Source of the DNA: an uncultured Chloroflexota bacterium
GTDB taxonomy: Bacteria > Chloroflexota > Chloroflexia > Chloroflexales > Chloroflexaceae
Reading direction: 5' to 3'
Assembly (NCBI GenBank): GCA_937120965.1
Contig: CAKZKA010000035.1
Span: forward strand, 1 to 64,000
DNA: 64,000 bases
A program made the position numbers and the translations under genes. A model generated the notes under the pieces. The model was not told the origin of the DNA. It ran no database searches and saw nothing but the letters and a program-made list of their open reading frames with translations. Of the stretch, positions 25,279-33,860 are shown piece after piece (within the stretch, counting starts at the first letter, position 1; each line of letters begins with the position of its first letter).

Positions 25279-26487
25279 ATGGGACTGGATCTGGCGGCCC
25301 TGAGCAAGCAGGTCCGCGAGTTGAGCGGCGCGGCGGTACAGAGCGCCGCTGGCGCTGCGGAACGGGCGGCGCTGGCTCTGGGACGCTATCTGGAGGCCGC
25401 GGGTGAGGAACGCCACTGGGCGCAGGCGGTTGACCTGAGTCGCGAGACGGCGAGCTGGCTGCTCGCCCGACCGGTCGAGCGTCTCGACACCACGCGCGAT
25501 CTGCCCGCCTGCCCACCGGCCTATGCCGTGGTGGCCACCGATGGCTCCCAGATCGATCTGGACCGCCATGGCAGCGTGGCCTGCTATCTGATCAATATCG
25601 GTCACGTCTTCATCCGCTACGGCCAGCGCCCGACGGCGCGCCTCGGTTCGCGGCCCGCGCTTTACTACCGTGAGGAGGACCTCTACGTGAGCGATGGCGC
25701 CCGCCGCGTGCCCATCGAGGGCAACTACCTGAGCGCCCGTCGCGATGTCGAAGAGGGTCTGGCGCTGGCCGAACTCGCCGCGACCTCCCTGGACGGCACG
25801 CTGCCCGCCCTGGCGCTGCAAGACGGCACCCTCGTGCGCTGGACGCTCGCCGGTGCGGAGCGCTTTGTGCAGGAACGCTTTCTGGGGCAGTATCTGAGCT
25901 ATCTGGAGCGCATGCGGGCGCTCGGCGTCCCGACCGCGTCGTACATCAGCCGGCCTCGCTCGCCTGAAGTGATTGGAACCATCCGGCTTATGTTCTGCCC
26001 GGATGTGGATGTGGCTGCCGGTCGCGGCGCCCGCTGCAGCGAGTGTAGCGATGCGCGCGCCGGGCGCGAGCCGTCGTGCGCCCTCTGCCAGGGGCTGGTT
26101 GATGCCGATGTGGTTGGCTCCCGCCTCGCCGAGGGCCAGCGTGGGCCGTTGTTCGTCTCCATGAGCACCATCAACATCGAACGCTATGGCCCGCACTGCA
26201 TCCACTTCTTTCACCTGCGTGTCGGGCGCGAGGTGTGTCGGGTTGAAATCCCCTGGTGGGTGGCATCGGCGCCCGAACAGGTTGATCTGGTGCACAGCCT
26301 GGTGTACGATCAGTGCCTGCGCGGCGGAGGCTACCCCGTGGCTCTGGCGCGCGCTCACGAGCAGGCGGTGATCCGCGCCGCCGACCGGCGGGCCTTCGAG
26401 CGTATGCTGGCCGGCAGCCTCGCCCGCGCCGAAGCCGGTGGTTCCGTTTCCGCCAAGCGGGAGAGTAAGGAGTTTAGCCGGCTATGA
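25279..26487 (+). CDS. nurA: NurA-domain DNA repair nuclease with Cys4 insertion
   Basis: The 402-residue protein carries a NurA domain, the RNase H-fold 5'-3' nuclease that works with the HerA translocase in end resection. Acidic metal ligands are D88 (VATDGSQ) and D182 (LALQDGT). The family C-terminal motif GGYPVALARAHEQAVI is present. Between them, C253, C256, C267 and C270 form two CxxC pairs, a likely zinc knuckle that many NurA proteins lack. AAAGGAGA precedes ATG 25279; an upstream in-frame start at 25189 is in repeat sequence. A probable HAS-barrel partner gene follows, but herA itself is absent from the window. Confidence 0.88.
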   Translation: MGLDLAALSKQVRELSGAAVQSAAGAAERAALALGRYLEAAGEERHWAQAVDLSRETASWLLARPVERLDTTRDLPACPPAYAVVATDGSQIDLDRHGSVACYLINIGHVFIRYGQRPTARLGSRPALYYREEDLYVSDGARRVPIEGNYLSARRDVEEGLALAELAATSLDGTLPALALQDGTLVRWTLAGAERFVQERFLGQYLSYLERMRALGVPTASYISRPRSPEVIGTIRLMFCPDVDVAAGRGARCSECSDARAGREPSCALCQGLVDADVVGSRLAEGQRGPLFVSMSTINIERYGPHCIHFFHLRVGREVCRVEIPWWVASAPEQVDLVHSLVYDQCLRGGGYPVALARAHEQAVIRAADRRAFERMLAGSLARAEAGGSVSAKRESKEFSRL

Positions 26488-26575
26488 GGTGAACCCGGGA
26501 GGGCCGCGCCCTCCCAAACCCTCCCCGTAGGCAGGGGCGTGGGGAAACCTGGTTTCCCCATATGTTCACCTCAGC
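26485..26575. repeat. P2 and P1 between nurA and the next gene
   Basis: A P2 variant (GGGAGGGCCGCGCCCTCCC) lies at 26498-26516 and P1 (GGGGAAACCTGGTTTCCCC) at 26541-26559. GAGGTGAAC and GTTCACCTC stand in inverted orientation at the two ends, giving a compact 90-bp unit bounded by inverted linkers. Confidence 0.88.
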
Positions 26576-26617
26576 GGTACCGCAAGGGCGCCGGGAGCGC
26601 CCCCGAAATGAGAAGCG

Positions 26618-27223
26618 ATGACCACCCAGCGTATCGGCGAGATCATCGAGTCGTCAACAACCCGCTTTACGGCAGGCGCCTATGAGTTGCTGGCCGCCCC
26701 GTCCTTCGGCGCGCTGGTGCGGGCAGTCACGCGGAGCGAGGGCCTGGCAGTCTACGGCCTGGTCTACGAGATCCGCACCGGCAGCCGCGAGCCGGGCGGA
26801 CGCGCCGTGGTCCGTGGCCGTACCTACAGCGGGCGCGAGTTGTACGACGAAGAGATCTACACTGAGAACCCCGACCTGGCCGAGGTGCTGCAGACCGAGT
26901 TCTCGGCGCTCACTGTCGGTTTTGCCGAGCGTGACGCGATCCACCAGTACCTCCCCCCGCAGCCGCCGCCGGTGCACTACTCGGTCTACGCCTGCGACGC
27001 GGCCGAACTGGTGCGCTTCACCGCGCACAACGACTTCTTCCGCGCTGTGCTCTTTGCCACCCCCATCCCCGGCGACGAACTGCTCGCCGCCGCCATCCGC
27101 GCGGCTGCCCAGGCCCGCCCCGATCGTCGCGAGTATCTGGTGCGCGCCGGACGCGACCTCGCCACTCTGCTCAAAGACGATTACGACCGCCTTGCGGCGC
27201 TGCTGCGCCGCATCCGGCCCTGA
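26618..27223 (+). CDS. Probable HAS-barrel protein (HerA/NurA partner)
   Basis: The 201-residue cytosolic protein is tentatively a HAS-barrel family member. That small beta-barrel is found at the N-terminus of HerA and of F/V-ATPase subunits, and as a stand-alone gene next to nurA in some Cyanobacteria and Chloroflexi. The start (IGEIIESSTTRFTAGAYEL, cut to IGEIIESSTTRF) and FGALVRAV, GLVYEI and TENPDLAEVL fit such a barrel. The assignment leans on the neighbour and recalled family context. ATG 26618 follows GAGAAG. It may help NurA bind its ATPase. Confidence 0.55.
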   Translation: MTTQRIGEIIESSTTRFTAGAYELLAAPSFGALVRAVTRSEGLAVYGLVYEIRTGSREPGGRAVVRGRTYSGRELYDEEIYTENPDLAEVLQTEFSALTVGFAERDAIHQYLPPQPPPVHYSVYACDAAELVRFTAHNDFFRAVLFATPIPGDELLAAAIRAAAQARPDRREYLVRAGRDLATLLKDDYDRLAALLRRIRP

Positions 27224-27284
27224 GCCTCCTTCGCGGTTTTGCGCTACAATGGCGCCAGCCGCTTACCGGCGCATCCGGCATCCC

Positions 27285-27440
27285 GGTGGGGAGGGCTTGC
27301 CACCTCACAGGCAGGGGGTGGGGGAAACCCGGTTTCCCCTTTTTTTCATATCGGTTGTCCATGCGGCTGCGCCGCACAACGCCAGGACGAACATCGTTTG
27401 TTCCTGGGAGGGCGCAGCCCTCCCGAACCCTCCCGCACAC
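27285..27440. repeat. Mosaic P1-P3-P2 before the LLM gene
   Basis: P1 lies at 27321-27339, reverse P3 at about 27360-27376 and P2 at 27406-27424. The P2 end is 45 bp from the LLM start. A TACAAT at 27245-27250 lacks a convincing -35. Confidence 0.88.
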
Positions 27441-27469
27441 GGGCTGTATTCACGTTACAAGGAGGCCCC

Positions 27470-28492
27470 ATGCTGCTCGATGTTGCGTTCATGGTGGATG
27501 CCAACCCTCTGCCCGTTGCTGCCGAGGTGGCTCGCTCAGCCGAGGCGCTGGGTTTCGCCGCCCTCTGGGCCCCCGAAACCGCCCACAACCCCTTTCTGCC
27601 CCTGACCATCGCCGCCGAACATACGCGTAGCATCGGCCTCGGCACCGCCGTCGCGATCGCCTTCCCCCGCAGCCCTATGGTGACCGCTCAGATCGCCTGG
27701 GACCTGGCCGCCTTCTCCAATGGGCGCTTTATGCTGGGTCTGGGCACCCAGGTTCGCGCCCACATCGAGCGTCGCTTCAGCGCCAGCTTCGATCAGCCGG
27801 TCGAGCGGCTGCGCGACTACATCCTCGCCCTGCGGGCGATCTGGCAGAGTTTCCAGGGCAATGGCCGCCTGAACTACCGTGGCCAGTTCTACCAGCATAC
27901 GCTGATGCTGCCCTTCTTCAATCCCGGCAAGATTGCCCACCCCGATATCCCCATTTATATTGCCGGGGTCAATGAGCGCCTGGCGCAACTGGCCGGCGAA
28001 CTCTGCCAGGGTTTCCACGCCCACCCGCTCAACAGCGCGAAGTACCTGCGTGAGCATCTCCGCCCGCAGATTGCCGCAGGCGCGCACAAGGCCGGGCGCG
28101 ACCCCGCGGCGTGCGTGCTGGCCGGTAGCCCCCTTGTTGTCACCGGCCTCGACCGTGAGAGCACCGAGCGGATGCGCGCCTTTGCCCGCCAGCAGATCGC
28201 CTTCTACGCTTCCACCCCCACCTACCGGCCCGTGCTGGAGTGCCACGGCTGGGGCGAGATTGGCGAGCGCCTTTCGCAACTGGCCGCCCAGCAGCGCTGG
28301 GCCGATATGCCCGGTCTGATCAGCGACGAGATGGTGGCTACCTTTGCCGTCGAGGCCGGTCCCGGCGAGCTGGGCGCCGCTCTGCGCCAGCGCTACGATG
28401 GCCTGCTCGACCGTATCAGCCTGTATATGCCCTTCGTGCCTGGCCAGATGGACGAGTTCTGGCGTCGCCTGGCGCGTGATATTAACGGGTAG
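27470..28492 (+). CDS. LLM-class flavin/F420-dependent oxidoreductase (TIGR03617-like)
   Basis: The 340-residue protein is a luciferase-like monooxygenase-fold enzyme (TIM barrel) using F420 or FMN. SAEALGFAALWAPETAHNPFLP, cut to EALGFAALWAPE, plus GTAVAIAFPRSP, FMLGLGTQVRAHIERRF and IPIYIAGVN are the strands that shape the cofactor pocket. The order and spacing resemble the MSMEG_2256/TIGR03617 family. AAGGAGG precedes ATG 27470; the open frame upstream is repeat. The substrate is unknown. Confidence 0.87.
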   Translation: MLLDVAFMVDANPLPVAAEVARSAEALGFAALWAPETAHNPFLPLTIAAEHTRSIGLGTAVAIAFPRSPMVTAQIAWDLAAFSNGRFMLGLGTQVRAHIERRFSASFDQPVERLRDYILALRAIWQSFQGNGRLNYRGQFYQHTLMLPFFNPGKIAHPDIPIYIAGVNERLAQLAGELCQGFHAHPLNSAKYLREHLRPQIAAGAHKAGRDPAACVLAGSPLVVTGLDRESTERMRAFARQQIAFYASTPTYRPVLECHGWGEIGERLSQLAAQQRWADMPGLISDEMVATFAVEAGPGELGAALRQRYDGLLDRISLYMPFVPGQMDEFWRRLARDING

Positions 28493-28504
28493 GGGCGAAT
28501 CCTC

Positions 28505-28640
28505 CCGGCAGCGCGGGGCGCGGTGCGACAGGCTCACCGTCTGGTATCCTTCGCGGCTGCGCCTCTCTGCCCAGACCCTGCCGGTGCTGCGGGCGCGCCG
28601 CGCTGCCAGGCAGGTGGGTGGGGAAACCCGGTTTCCCTCA
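28505..28640. repeat. Worn mosaic block with P1
   Basis: A P6 fragment (GGTGCGACAGGCTCACCG) lies near 28521-28539 and P1 at 28620-28638. P1 ends 15 bp before the aminotransferase ATG, leaving no room for a normal ribosome-binding site outside the repeat. Confidence 0.7.
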
Positions 28641-28653
28641 GTTCATAACAGCT

Positions 28654-29793
28654 ATGCCTGGTGTTTTCAGCGACCTGGATCTCAGCCCGAACCCCCTCGA
28701 GCTGGCCCGCCAGCGGCGCCTCGCCGCCGGCGGCTACCTCGACCTGACCAGCAGCAACCCGACCTTGCAGGGGCTGCTCTTTCCCCCAGCGATCCTGCGC
28801 GCCGCCGCCGAGAGCTTCTGGGACGCTCGACGCTACCAGCCCGACCCGCGTGGCAGCGAATCGGCCCGCGCCGCCGTCCTGGCGTACTATGGCGGGCGAA
28901 CGCCGCCACTGAGCCTGACGCTTGCCGATGTCTTCCTCACCGCCAGCACCAGCGAAGCCTACACCCTGCTCTTCGCGCTGCTGGCCGACCCGGGCGACAA
29001 CCTGCTGGCGCCCAGTGTGACCTACCCCCTCTTCGAGTACCTGGCCGCGCTCCGCGGGCTGGAGCTGCGCCCCTATCCGTTGCGCGAGGAAGCCGGCTGG
29101 GCGATTGACGAGCGCGCTCTGCACGCCGCCGCCGACGCGCGCACCCGCGGCGTCCTGATCGTCTCGCCCCATAACCCCACCGGCGCCGTCGTGTCATCGC
29201 CCCTTGCGGCGCTCAGCCGGCTGGGGTTGCCGGTGATCTGCGACGAGGTCTTTGCCGCCTTCACCTACGCCGTGCCCGCCGTGCCGCCCCTCGGCGCTCT
29301 GCATCCCGATCTGCCCGTCTTTACCCTCAACGGCATCTCCAAGCTCTTCGCCCTGCCCGACCTGAAGCTGGGATGGATCGCGCTCAATGCCCCTGCCCGC
29401 TCCTTCGGCCCGCGGCTCGAGTTGCTCAACGACACGTTTCTGGGCGCCAATAGCCTGAGCCAGCACCTCCTGCCCAGCCTCTTCGCCCGGGGCATGCCCT
29501 TTGTAGCGCAGATGACCGCCCGTGTGCGCGCCAACCTCGACCTGGCCCTGGAACGTCTGGACAGCCATCCCCGCCTGCGCCTCCACCCGCCTGATGGCGG
29601 CTATTATCTCTTCCCGCGCGTGACCGGCTGGGAGGACGAAGAGACCCTCGTGCTACACCTCCTGGAGCGCGGCCTTCTGACGCATCCCGGCTACTTCTAC
29701 GGCGATGTGCCCGGCGTCCACCTGATGCTCTCCGCGCTTACCGAGCCGGCGACCTTCGCCGCCGGCCTCGATCGGCTCGTTGAGTCTCTCTGA
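28654..29793 (+). CDS. PLP-dependent aminotransferase, class I/II
   Basis: The 379-residue fold-type I aminotransferase carries SPHNPTGAV, the cofactor Asp in CDEVFAAF, and the Schiff-base lysine in NGISKLFALPDLKLGW. A C-terminal Arg-type carboxylate site lies in the small domain. TSSNPT near residue 30 and the short length resemble the AspC/HisC-like family; the substrate is not decided. ATG 28654 gives the expected start, but there is no Shine-Dalgarno between it and the P1 repeat at 28620-28638. Confidence 0.9.
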   Translation: MPGVFSDLDLSPNPLELARQRRLAAGGYLDLTSSNPTLQGLLFPPAILRAAAESFWDARRYQPDPRGSESARAAVLAYYGGRTPPLSLTLADVFLTASTSEAYTLLFALLADPGDNLLAPSVTYPLFEYLAALRGLELRPYPLREEAGWAIDERALHAAADARTRGVLIVSPHNPTGAVVSSPLAALSRLGLPVICDEVFAAFTYAVPAVPPLGALHPDLPVFTLNGISKLFALPDLKLGWIALNAPARSFGPRLELLNDTFLGANSLSQHLLPSLFARGMPFVAQMTARVRANLDLALERLDSHPRLRLHPPDGGYYLFPRVTGWEDEETLVLHLLERGLLTHPGYFYGDVPGVHLMLSALTEPATFAAGLDRLVESL

Positions 29794-29904
29794 TGGGGTC
29801 CGGCAGTGCTTCGCCCCTGCTGATCCACACATGATCTTTCCACATGACTTTACACTTCGCACCGGAATTGAAGGCGAATCGCTCATTCTGTAGGCATGAG
29901 ACTA

Positions 29905-29933
29905 TTGCAATGGTGCAGACCGGGTTGTATAAT
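29905..29933 (+). promoter_or_regulatory. Promoter of the sortase-substrate operon
   Basis: TTGCAA at 29905-29910 and a perfect TATAAT at 29928-29933 are 17 bp apart. It is the best promoter between the aminotransferase and the sortase, and implies an untranslated leader of almost 200 bases. Confidence 0.7.
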
Positions 29934-30095
29934 GATCTCTGATTATCCGGGAGATCTGCTGCCAATGAGGAGGAGCCGGGGGGTGAGGCGGAGAGGCCGT
30001 GGCCCGGAAAACCTACCCGTGAAAGTCCCGGCAGTGAGGGGTCATAAAGGCGTAGCCCTCCCAGGAACCTCCTCGTTTTATCCTGTCACTGTGCG
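29934..30095 (+). other. Structured 5' leader, no known riboswitch class
   Basis: The transcript would start near a hairpin (GATCTC 29934-29939 with GAGATC 29951-29956). CTGCC at about 29960 can pair with GGCAG at about 30031. Inner stems GGCC/GGCC and CCGGG-type pairs lie between. A truncated P2 (AGGCGTAGCCCTCCCAGGAA) is near 30049-30068. I could not match it to a known riboswitch. Structure is suggested by eye only. Confidence 0.3.
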
Positions 30096-30136
30096 GTGGA
30101 CCGCATAGCTATCCGAAGTGGCAATCGAGCCGCCTG

Positions 30137-31039
30137 ATGATACGCACACCGCGCCCGCCCGGTGAGCATGCTGGGCTTGATGATGATGATCTGCTGTGCG
30201 AACTGCTCGCGAGCGAACTCCCGGGCCGTGATGGTCAGATCCGTCCGGCGCGACTGCGGTCAGCCACCCAGCAGCAGCGCATAGCTCTCAGCGGCTTCCG
30301 CCTGCGCAACTGGGTGGATCGCAGCCTGGCAGTGCTGGAGCGGGTGCTGGTAGCGGCAGCGGTGCTTGCCTTTAGCTACTGGCTGCTCGATGGCCCGGTG
30401 CGCGATTTCTTGTATACGCGGAGCAATCCGTCTACCTCCCGAGCGCAGGCAATGGCTCCACCCCCCACACCGCCGTTGATGGTGCCCACGGCTGCCGGTC
30501 AGGTCGTCAGTGCGCCCCTGCCGTTCACCCGGCCCGAAGACGCGGCCCTTAACCCTGCCGCGCCGCGGGCGCCCCGCGAAGCTTTTCTGGCGCCCCAGGC
30601 CGTTCCGCCCGTGGCGCCCCTCAGCGAAGATCCGCGCCCCCAACGGCTGACCATGCCCAGCATCGGCGCCGATATGTCGGTCTACGAAGTCTTCGTTGTT
30701 GATGGGGAGTGGGAAGTGGCCGAATATGCCGCGGGCTACCATAACGGGAGCGCCCTGCCCGGCACCATCGGAAACACGGTCTTCTCGGGGCATGCCGGTT
30801 TGCGCGGCGCGGTGTTTAAGGATATCGGCCGGCTCAGACCCGGAGATGAAGTCATTGTTGAAACCGGGAGCTGGCGCTATGTCTATCGCGTGCGCGAGAC
30901 GCTGAATGTCTGGCCTACCCAGGTCGAGGTCATGGATCCGACCATGACGCCGGTGCTTACCCTGATCACCTGCACAAACTGGGACACGCAGCGTCTGGTG
31001 GTCGTTGCCGACCTTGCGGACGCGCGCCCGCGCTCCTGA
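30137..31039 (+). CDS. Sortase family transpeptidase (paralogue 2)
   Basis: This 300-residue membrane sortase has a cytoplasmic N-terminus (1-60), one helix (about 66-84), a Pro/Ala linker (about 95-165) and the catalytic barrel with H219 (SGHAG), C279 (TLITC) and R286 (TQR). It should cleave a sorting signal in the protein encoded immediately downstream and attach it to the envelope. Only 14 bases separate it from that gene. ATG 30137 lacks a strong Shine-Dalgarno. It closely resembles the sortase at 2518-3513, including the TLITCTNWDTQRLVV block. Confidence 0.9.
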   Translation: MIRTPRPPGEHAGLDDDDLLCELLASELPGRDGQIRPARLRSATQQQRIALSGFRLRNWVDRSLAVLERVLVAAAVLAFSYWLLDGPVRDFLYTRSNPSTSRAQAMAPPPTPPLMVPTAAGQVVSAPLPFTRPEDAALNPAAPRAPREAFLAPQAVPPVAPLSEDPRPQRLTMPSIGADMSVYEVFVVDGEWEVAEYAAGYHNGSALPGTIGNTVFSGHAGLRGAVFKDIGRLRPGDEVIVETGSWRYVYRVRETLNVWPTQVEVMDPTMTPVLTLITCTNWDTQRLVVVADLADARPRS

Positions 31040-31053
31040 AACGAGGAGTTGGT

Positions 31054-33027
31054 ATGCAGCCGCCTTCACGAGGTCGTCCATCATCGCCTGGCCGTGGCCG
31101 CACACCCGCCCGCTGGACGAAGCTGGAGCTTGCGCTGATTGTTCTCAGCATCGTGATGATCGCCTTTCCGCTCTATGCGGGAGCGATGCGCTTCGTCTTT
31201 CCACCCCTGGCGCCCGCCCAGGAAAGCACGCCTGAGCCGCCCACGGTTGACCCCGCCCTCCCGACGACGGTCGTTCCGACCAGCACGCCGCTTCCCACCA
31301 GTACCCTGGCCCCTCTGCCTACCGATACCCAGGCGCCAACGCCAACCGACACCGGCAGCCCGCAGCAGATCGTCACGGCGACCAGTATTCCAACGCCGCC
31401 TACCAATACGCCCGAACCGCCAACCCCCACCAGTACCGTAGGAGTGGCTACGCCGACGAATACGGTCGCACCCGGCACCCCCACCAACACGGTCGCACCT
31501 GGCACCCCCACCAACACGGTCGCGCCGACGCCGCCGACGAGTACTCCTCCCCCCGTGACCGGGGTTCGGGTCTTCAAGGTTGCTTCGGTCTCCGAGGCGG
31601 CGCCCGGGCAGCAGTTCAGTTACAGCGTGGCCGTGGTTACCGATAGTACTGCCAATCAGCAGGTGACCATGGAGGACGCCATCAGCCCCGAGTTGGAGGT
31701 GCTGAGCGCCAGTTCGAGTTCCGGCAACTGTACAACCGGTCAGACGGTGCAGTGTACGCTGACGATTAACGACACTAATCCAGCCACGGTGACGATACAG
31801 GTGCGGGTGCGCACCACAGTCGCCGCGGGTACCAGCATTGCCAACAGCGCCACCGCGGGCGGGCAACGCTCGGGCACGGTTGTGGTGCGGGTCAGCGGCG
31901 CGCCGGTCGCCTCTCCGACGCCTGTCGGCCCGACGGTAACCCCGGGCGGCCCGACGGTAACCCCGGGTGGTCCAACGGCAACCCCGGGTGGTCCAACGGT
32001 AACCCCGGTCGTCCCGACGCCGACCGTTCCAGGGGTGATCCCTCCGACCAGCCCCCCCGGCCCGGAGCCGCCTCCGCCACCTTCCGGCGAACAGGAGCCA
32101 GAACCGCCCGCGGCTACCGAGGCGCCACCCGCGCCACCCGCGCCGCCGCCACCAGTGGTGATACCCGAACTGCCCACTGAGCCGCCTACGGTGGTGGTTG
32201 CTCCCACCTCTCGTCCGGTGGTGCGTCCGACCGCGGCCGTTCGCCCGACCCGGGCGCCGCTCGGCCCAACCAATACCCCGGCGCCGCTCGTGCCCCTCGG
32301 CACCAGCACGGCAGCCCCACCCGCTACTCCCGGCATTACGACCGATGTCTTCTTCCGCCTGGCGAGCGACTGGGGCAGCGCCTACCCTGGTCAGCAGGTC
32401 AATTTCACCCTGGTTGTTCGCAATACCCGGCCGCCTGCCGCCGATGGGGCGAGTACGCTGCGCAACATCACGGTGCGTAGCGCCATGCCCGCCAACCTGG
32501 AGGTGCTGGGGGCGCGCGCCGATCGCGGCGTTGACCCGACCATAAGCGGCAATGATGTGAACTACACCCTCGACCAGCTCCAGTCCGGCGAAGGGGTCGA
32601 GATTACCGTTGCCACCCGCATCAGGCCCGACGTTACGGCAGGCACCCTGATCGTTGTTCAGGGCCAGTTGTTCTACGATGGTCTCAGTCCGGCCCCGCTC
32701 TTCTCAAATATCGTCTCGGTGCAGGTTGTGGGGGCCGCCCAGCCTCCGACGGCGCCCATCGTTCAACAAGTGACACCCACCACGGCGCCGTACCCGCCGC
32801 CGCGCAGCCCGACGGTGGCCCGCACAGCTACCGGCGCGCCGACGGCGACCAGTGTCCCGACCGCTACACCGTTGCCGACCATTGCTGCGGTTGCGCCGCC
32901 CTCCGCGCCACCGCCGGCGCCGCTGCCCGAAACCAGCGCCGGGGTGCCGCTCCTTGGCATCATGCTCCTGGGTGGCACATTGCTGACCCGCACCATTCGT
33001 CTGCATCGGGCCAGGAGTCGGTTGTAA
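31054..33027 (+). CDS. LPxTG-like, DUF11-repeat surface protein (probable sortase substrate)
   Basis: The 657-residue exported protein has an N-terminal signal or anchor helix (about 27-46). A long Pro/Thr-rich stalk follows, with repeats such as PGTPTNTVA and GPTVTPG. Two DUF11-type beta domains lie at about 168-280 (SVSEAAPGQQFSYSVAV) and about 430-560 (ASDWGSAYPGQQVNFTLVV). A C-terminal sorting signal follows: LPETS at 624-628, a hydrophobic stretch and an Arg-rich tail (RTIRLHRARSRL). The sortase gene sits directly upstream. GAGGAG precedes ATG 31054. The DNA of the stalk has short tandem repeats, so length may vary between strains. The role in adhesion or sheath building is inference. 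Confidence 0.85.
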   Translation: MQPPSRGRPSSPGRGRTPARWTKLELALIVLSIVMIAFPLYAGAMRFVFPPLAPAQESTPEPPTVDPALPTTVVPTSTPLPTSTLAPLPTDTQAPTPTDTGSPQQIVTATSIPTPPTNTPEPPTPTSTVGVATPTNTVAPGTPTNTVAPGTPTNTVAPTPPTSTPPPVTGVRVFKVASVSEAAPGQQFSYSVAVVTDSTANQQVTMEDAISPELEVLSASSSSGNCTTGQTVQCTLTINDTNPATVTIQVRVRTTVAAGTSIANSATAGGQRSGTVVVRVSGAPVASPTPVGPTVTPGGPTVTPGGPTATPGGPTVTPVVPTPTVPGVIPPTSPPGPEPPPPPSGEQEPEPPAATEAPPAPPAPPPPVVIPELPTEPPTVVVAPTSRPVVRPTAAVRPTRAPLGPTNTPAPLVPLGTSTAAPPATPGITTDVFFRLASDWGSAYPGQQVNFTLVVRNTRPPAADGASTLRNITVRSAMPANLEVLGARADRGVDPTISGNDVNYTLDQLQSGEGVEITVATRIRPDVTAGTLIVVQGQLFYDGLSPAPLFSNIVSVQVVGAAQPPTAPIVQQVTPTTAPYPPPRSPTVARTATGAPTATSVPTATPLPTIAAVAPPSAPPPAPLPETSAGVPLLGIMLLGGTLLTRTIRLHRARSRL

Positions 33028-33079
33028 CCACACACAGGGGCGTGGAGGAACCCGCTTCCCCCACGCTCTCCGACTTTAC

Positions 33080-33263
33080 GGGCGGACCGAACATCCGAGC
33101 CACCGTGGCGTGTACCGCATTGGAACGCCCCCGCGCGCGGCTCTGGTCTCCCCGCTTCGACAGGCTCAGCGCAGGCTCGCCAGCTTCGCTGGAGCGGGGC
33201 CGGGGTGAGGACCAACCAGCGCATCCCAACGCCATAGTCGGCGCCCACACGTTCTGCCCGCCC
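33080..33263. mobile_element. MITE-like element, copy 2
   Basis: GGGCGGACCGAAC at 33080-33092 and GTTCTGCCCGCCC at 33251-33263 are imperfect inverted ends. The 184-bp element matches the copy at 22975-23164 along most of its length. The flanks differ between the copies, consistent with separate insertions. It lies in the gene-free stretch 33028-33386. Confidence 0.75.
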
Positions 33264-33308
33264 TTAAACGCCCTCCGACAGCGGGGTGTGGGGCTGGCCC
33301 CAACGACA

Positions 33309-33347
33309 GGGAGGGTCGGGAAGGACTATGCCCTTCCCGACCCTCCC
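33309..33347. terminator. Long perfect hairpin between convergent genes
   Basis: GGGAGGGTCGGGAAGG (33309-33324) and CCTTCCCGACCCTCCC (33332-33347) form a 16-bp perfect stem with a 7-base loop, followed on the plus strand by TCTCGCGTTTCTTT. It lies between the surface-protein gene (+) and the membrane-protein gene (-). Confidence 0.65.
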
Positions 33348-33386
33348 TCTCGCGTTTCTTTAAGCCTTTGTGGACGGACAGGACGG

Positions 33387-33860
33387 CTAGGGCGTCTGGC
33401 GTGTGGAGAGGCGCCGGGGCTGCCAGCCATCGAGGGCCAGCCAGAGCATAATCGCAAGCAAGAGCCAGTGGAGCTGCTCGCGCACGATTACCAGCACGGC
33501 GACGACCTGGCGTGAGGCTGGTAGCGCCTCGTACAACCGCTGGAGGCCGATTGCAGGCGCGGCGCGGAGTTGCTCCAGAATGGCAACAATCCCCAGTTCG
33601 GCGCCGAGCGAGCCAAGCACCTGCCAGGCTACCGCCAGCGACAGGCCCACCGCCACGGCAGTCAGGATCAGTACGAGTGTGCTATACCAGGGTTGCGGGC
33701 GCGGGCGACGCGCTGTCTCGGCCCACACCACACTGCTCGAAATCAGCCCCAGCAGACATGCGGTAACTTCGGCTGGAGCTTCCCAGCGCAATTCCTGACG
33801 CAGGACCCGATCGAGGGCATCTTCCGGGTCGCGTGTGGAGGCTTCTGAAGGATCGTGCAT
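33387..33860 (-). CDS. Small membrane protein downstream of ECF sigma gene
   Basis: The family was not recognised. The 157-residue protein has a charged N-terminal region of about 30 residues, then a helix near 31-46, one near 60-85 and one near 118-145. It has no zinc-finger (HxxxCxxC) anti-sigma motif. It is the next gene after the sigma factor on the same strand, 136 bp away, the position where membrane anti-sigma factors are commonly found. That role is only a positional inference. ATG 33860 is the first start in frame. Confidence 0.6.
   Translation of the reverse strand: MHDPSEASTRDPEDALDRVLRQELRWEAPAEVTACLLGLISSSVVWAETARRPRPQPWYSTLVLILTAVAVGLSLAVAWQVLGSLGAELGIVAILEQLRAAPAIGLQRLYEALPASRQVVAVLVIVREQLHWLLLAIMLWLALDGWQPRRLSTRQTP

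Noticed and set aside
29934-30060. Known riboswitch (cobalamin, c-di-GMP, SAM) before the sortase
   Set aside because: None of the class consensus boxes could be matched; kept only as an unnamed structured leader.
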